Below are positions 5,416 through 6,292 of a stretch of DNA of 6,292 nucleotides, piece after piece; within the stretch, counting starts at the first letter, position 1; each line of letters starts with the position of its first letter. The stretch is taken from contig JAJTCR010000090.1 of NCBI GenBank assembly GCA_021325695.1, positions 1 through 6,292 of the forward strand, written 5' to 3'. The position numbers and the translations under genes are program-made. The DNA comes from Steroidobacteraceae bacterium (GTDB taxonomy: Bacteria; Pseudomonadota; Gammaproteobacteria; Steroidobacterales; Steroidobacteraceae). The notes under the pieces are model-generated. The model did not search any database and was not told where the DNA came from. It saw nothing but the letters and a program-made list of their open reading frames with translations.

Positions 5416-6292
5416 ACCTGGCGCACCAGCGACGCGAGGCTACGGGTATCGATCGTCCGGGCGGCCTGCTCGATCTGCGTCTGGTAGCGCGGCGCCATGC
5501 CCCGGGCCTCGGCGAGCAGCGCGGTGAACGTCTGTTTGAGCGCCTGCGCATCGAGCGTGCGACCGCCGGCGTAAAAGCGCTGCGCGACGCGACCGATCGC
5601 GTACGTGGTCGCGAACGTGAGGCCCGAACTCGCCGCCTGCCGACCCACGGCACGACCGAGCCCGCCGCCGATCCCGCCGAGCAGTCCACCGAGGAGCTTG
5701 CGGCCGAACTGCTCCACGTACTGGCCCGTCAGGCCGACACCGAGCGTCGCAATGAAATCCTTCGCGTGCGTGCGGTCCATCGGATACCCGTAGGCCTGGC
5801 CGATGCGATACACGAGGCGCATCTGCAGCGGGATGATCGCCATCGATGCGATCGTTTCGGGCAACAACTCGAGTGCCGCGTTGGTGATCGACGCTTTCAG
5901 GACCAGCTGGTCCATGTCGGCGTCGCTCACGTTCGCCTTGCCGAGCACCGTACCGCTGGTCGCGGTCACGCTTGCGGTATCGCTCTGCGGGGGCGGCTCG
6001 AACGCAGCGTCGGCGACACTCGCCGCGGCCCGCGCTTCCGCCGCCGCGACACCCGACGGCAGCCCGAGCGCGTCGGCGAGTCGGGCCAGGAAATCGGCTT
6101 CGACTTCGACCTGCGAGCCGTCGGCGTTCACGACACCCACCGCCATTTCGTACGCGAACTGCCGCAGCTCCGGGGTCGTGAGTGGCGCGACCACCGCGTC
6201 GAGTCGGGGCCGTTCGAGCAGCACCTCGCGGTAGAGCCCCGGCAGGTCCATCGCCGGATCGGCGCCGAGCGTGTCCGCGAGGCGACGGATCG
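5412..6292 (-). CDS. TerB-like / DUF697 (YcjF-like) protein, probably incomplete at its N-terminus
   Basis: The frame is open to the right edge. The first in-window ATG is at 6249-6251 (279 residues to the stop), but no ribosome site precedes it. The 13 upstream codons read as a plausible helix (IRRLADTLGADPA), so the true start is probably outside. Numbered from that ATG, residues about 1-65 resemble the all-helical TerB/DUF533 domain. They include ELRQFAYEMAVGVVNADG (28-45), the usual A...V..ADG...E..FL pattern with conserved acidic residues. A variable Ala/Ser/Pro-rich linker spans about 66-110. Residues about 110-230 resemble DUF697, as in the C-terminus of YcjF: Pro131 (PETIASMAIIP), a possible membrane-inserting segment at 130-150, a Gly-rich LLGGLLGGIGGGLG at 186-199, and TTYAIGRVAQRFY at 215-227. 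Probably membrane-associated; the role is unknown. TerB names come from tellurite resistance, but such domains are widespread and resistance should not be inferred. Confidence 0.78.
   Translation of the reverse strand, partial: IRRLADTLGADPAMDLPGLYREVLLERPRLDAVVAPLTTPELRQFAYEMAVGVVNADGSQVEVEADFLARLADALGLPSGVAAAEARAAASVADAAFEPPPQSDTASVTATSGTVLGKANVSDADMDQLVLKASITNAALELLPETIASMAIIPLQMRLVYRIGQAYGYPMDRTHAKDFIATLGVGLTGQYVEQFGRKLLGGLLGGIGGGLGRAVGRQAASSGLTFATTYAIGRVAQRFYAGGRTLDAQALKQTFTALLAEARGMAPRYQTQIEQAARTIDTRSLASLVRQV

Noticed and set aside
4706..5689. A 327-codon minus-strand frame opposite the histidine phosphatase gene
   Set aside because: It runs through two convergent genes with clear family motifs; its translation is Arg/Ser/Ala-rich without domain signatures. 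Shadow frame.

Overview
The window is ordinary, densely coding chromosomal DNA of high G+C content. It most likely comes from a gammaproteobacterium related to the Xanthomonadales, Steroidobacterales or Nevskiales. Two things suggest this: the aspartate-semialdehyde dehydrogenase is of the Escherichia coli type, and aspartate kinase is fused to diaminopimelate decarboxylase, an arrangement known from Xanthomonas and Xylella. The lineage is inferred from gene content only. There are no RNA genes, mobile elements, CRISPR arrays or phage genes. I found no convincing undescribed system.

Left half (1-3663), all minus strand: a lysine/aspartate-family biosynthesis unit. A fairly good sigma70-type promoter (TTGAGA, 16 bp, TATAGT; 3636-3663) precedes a 68-residue acidic/basic protein of unknown function. 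A 130-base gap with alternative hairpins follows. Next comes the 863-residue aspartate kinase-diaminopimelate decarboxylase fusion, and 21 bases later asd, which runs off the left edge. The three visible enzyme activities are step 1 (aspartate kinase), step 2 (Asd) and the last step (meso-diaminopimelate to lysine) of the diaminopimelate pathway. Asd also feeds threonine and methionine synthesis and the cell-wall diaminopimelate supply.

Middle (3761-5401): an adenosine-forming S-adenosylmethionine hydrolase family protein (DUF62) on the minus strand is divergent from a histidine-phosphatase-superfamily protein on the plus strand. They share a 129-base intergenic region. The phosphatase-like protein has Ser where the second catalytic His normally sits, and it appears to be transcribed with almost no 5' leader, next to a perfect inverted repeat.

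Right end (5412-6292), minus strand, convergent with the phosphatase gene: a protein with a TerB-like N-terminal region and a DUF697/YcjF-like C-terminal region. Its reading frame stays open to the right edge, so its true start is probably outside the window. The remaining intergenic stretches are all under 200 bases.
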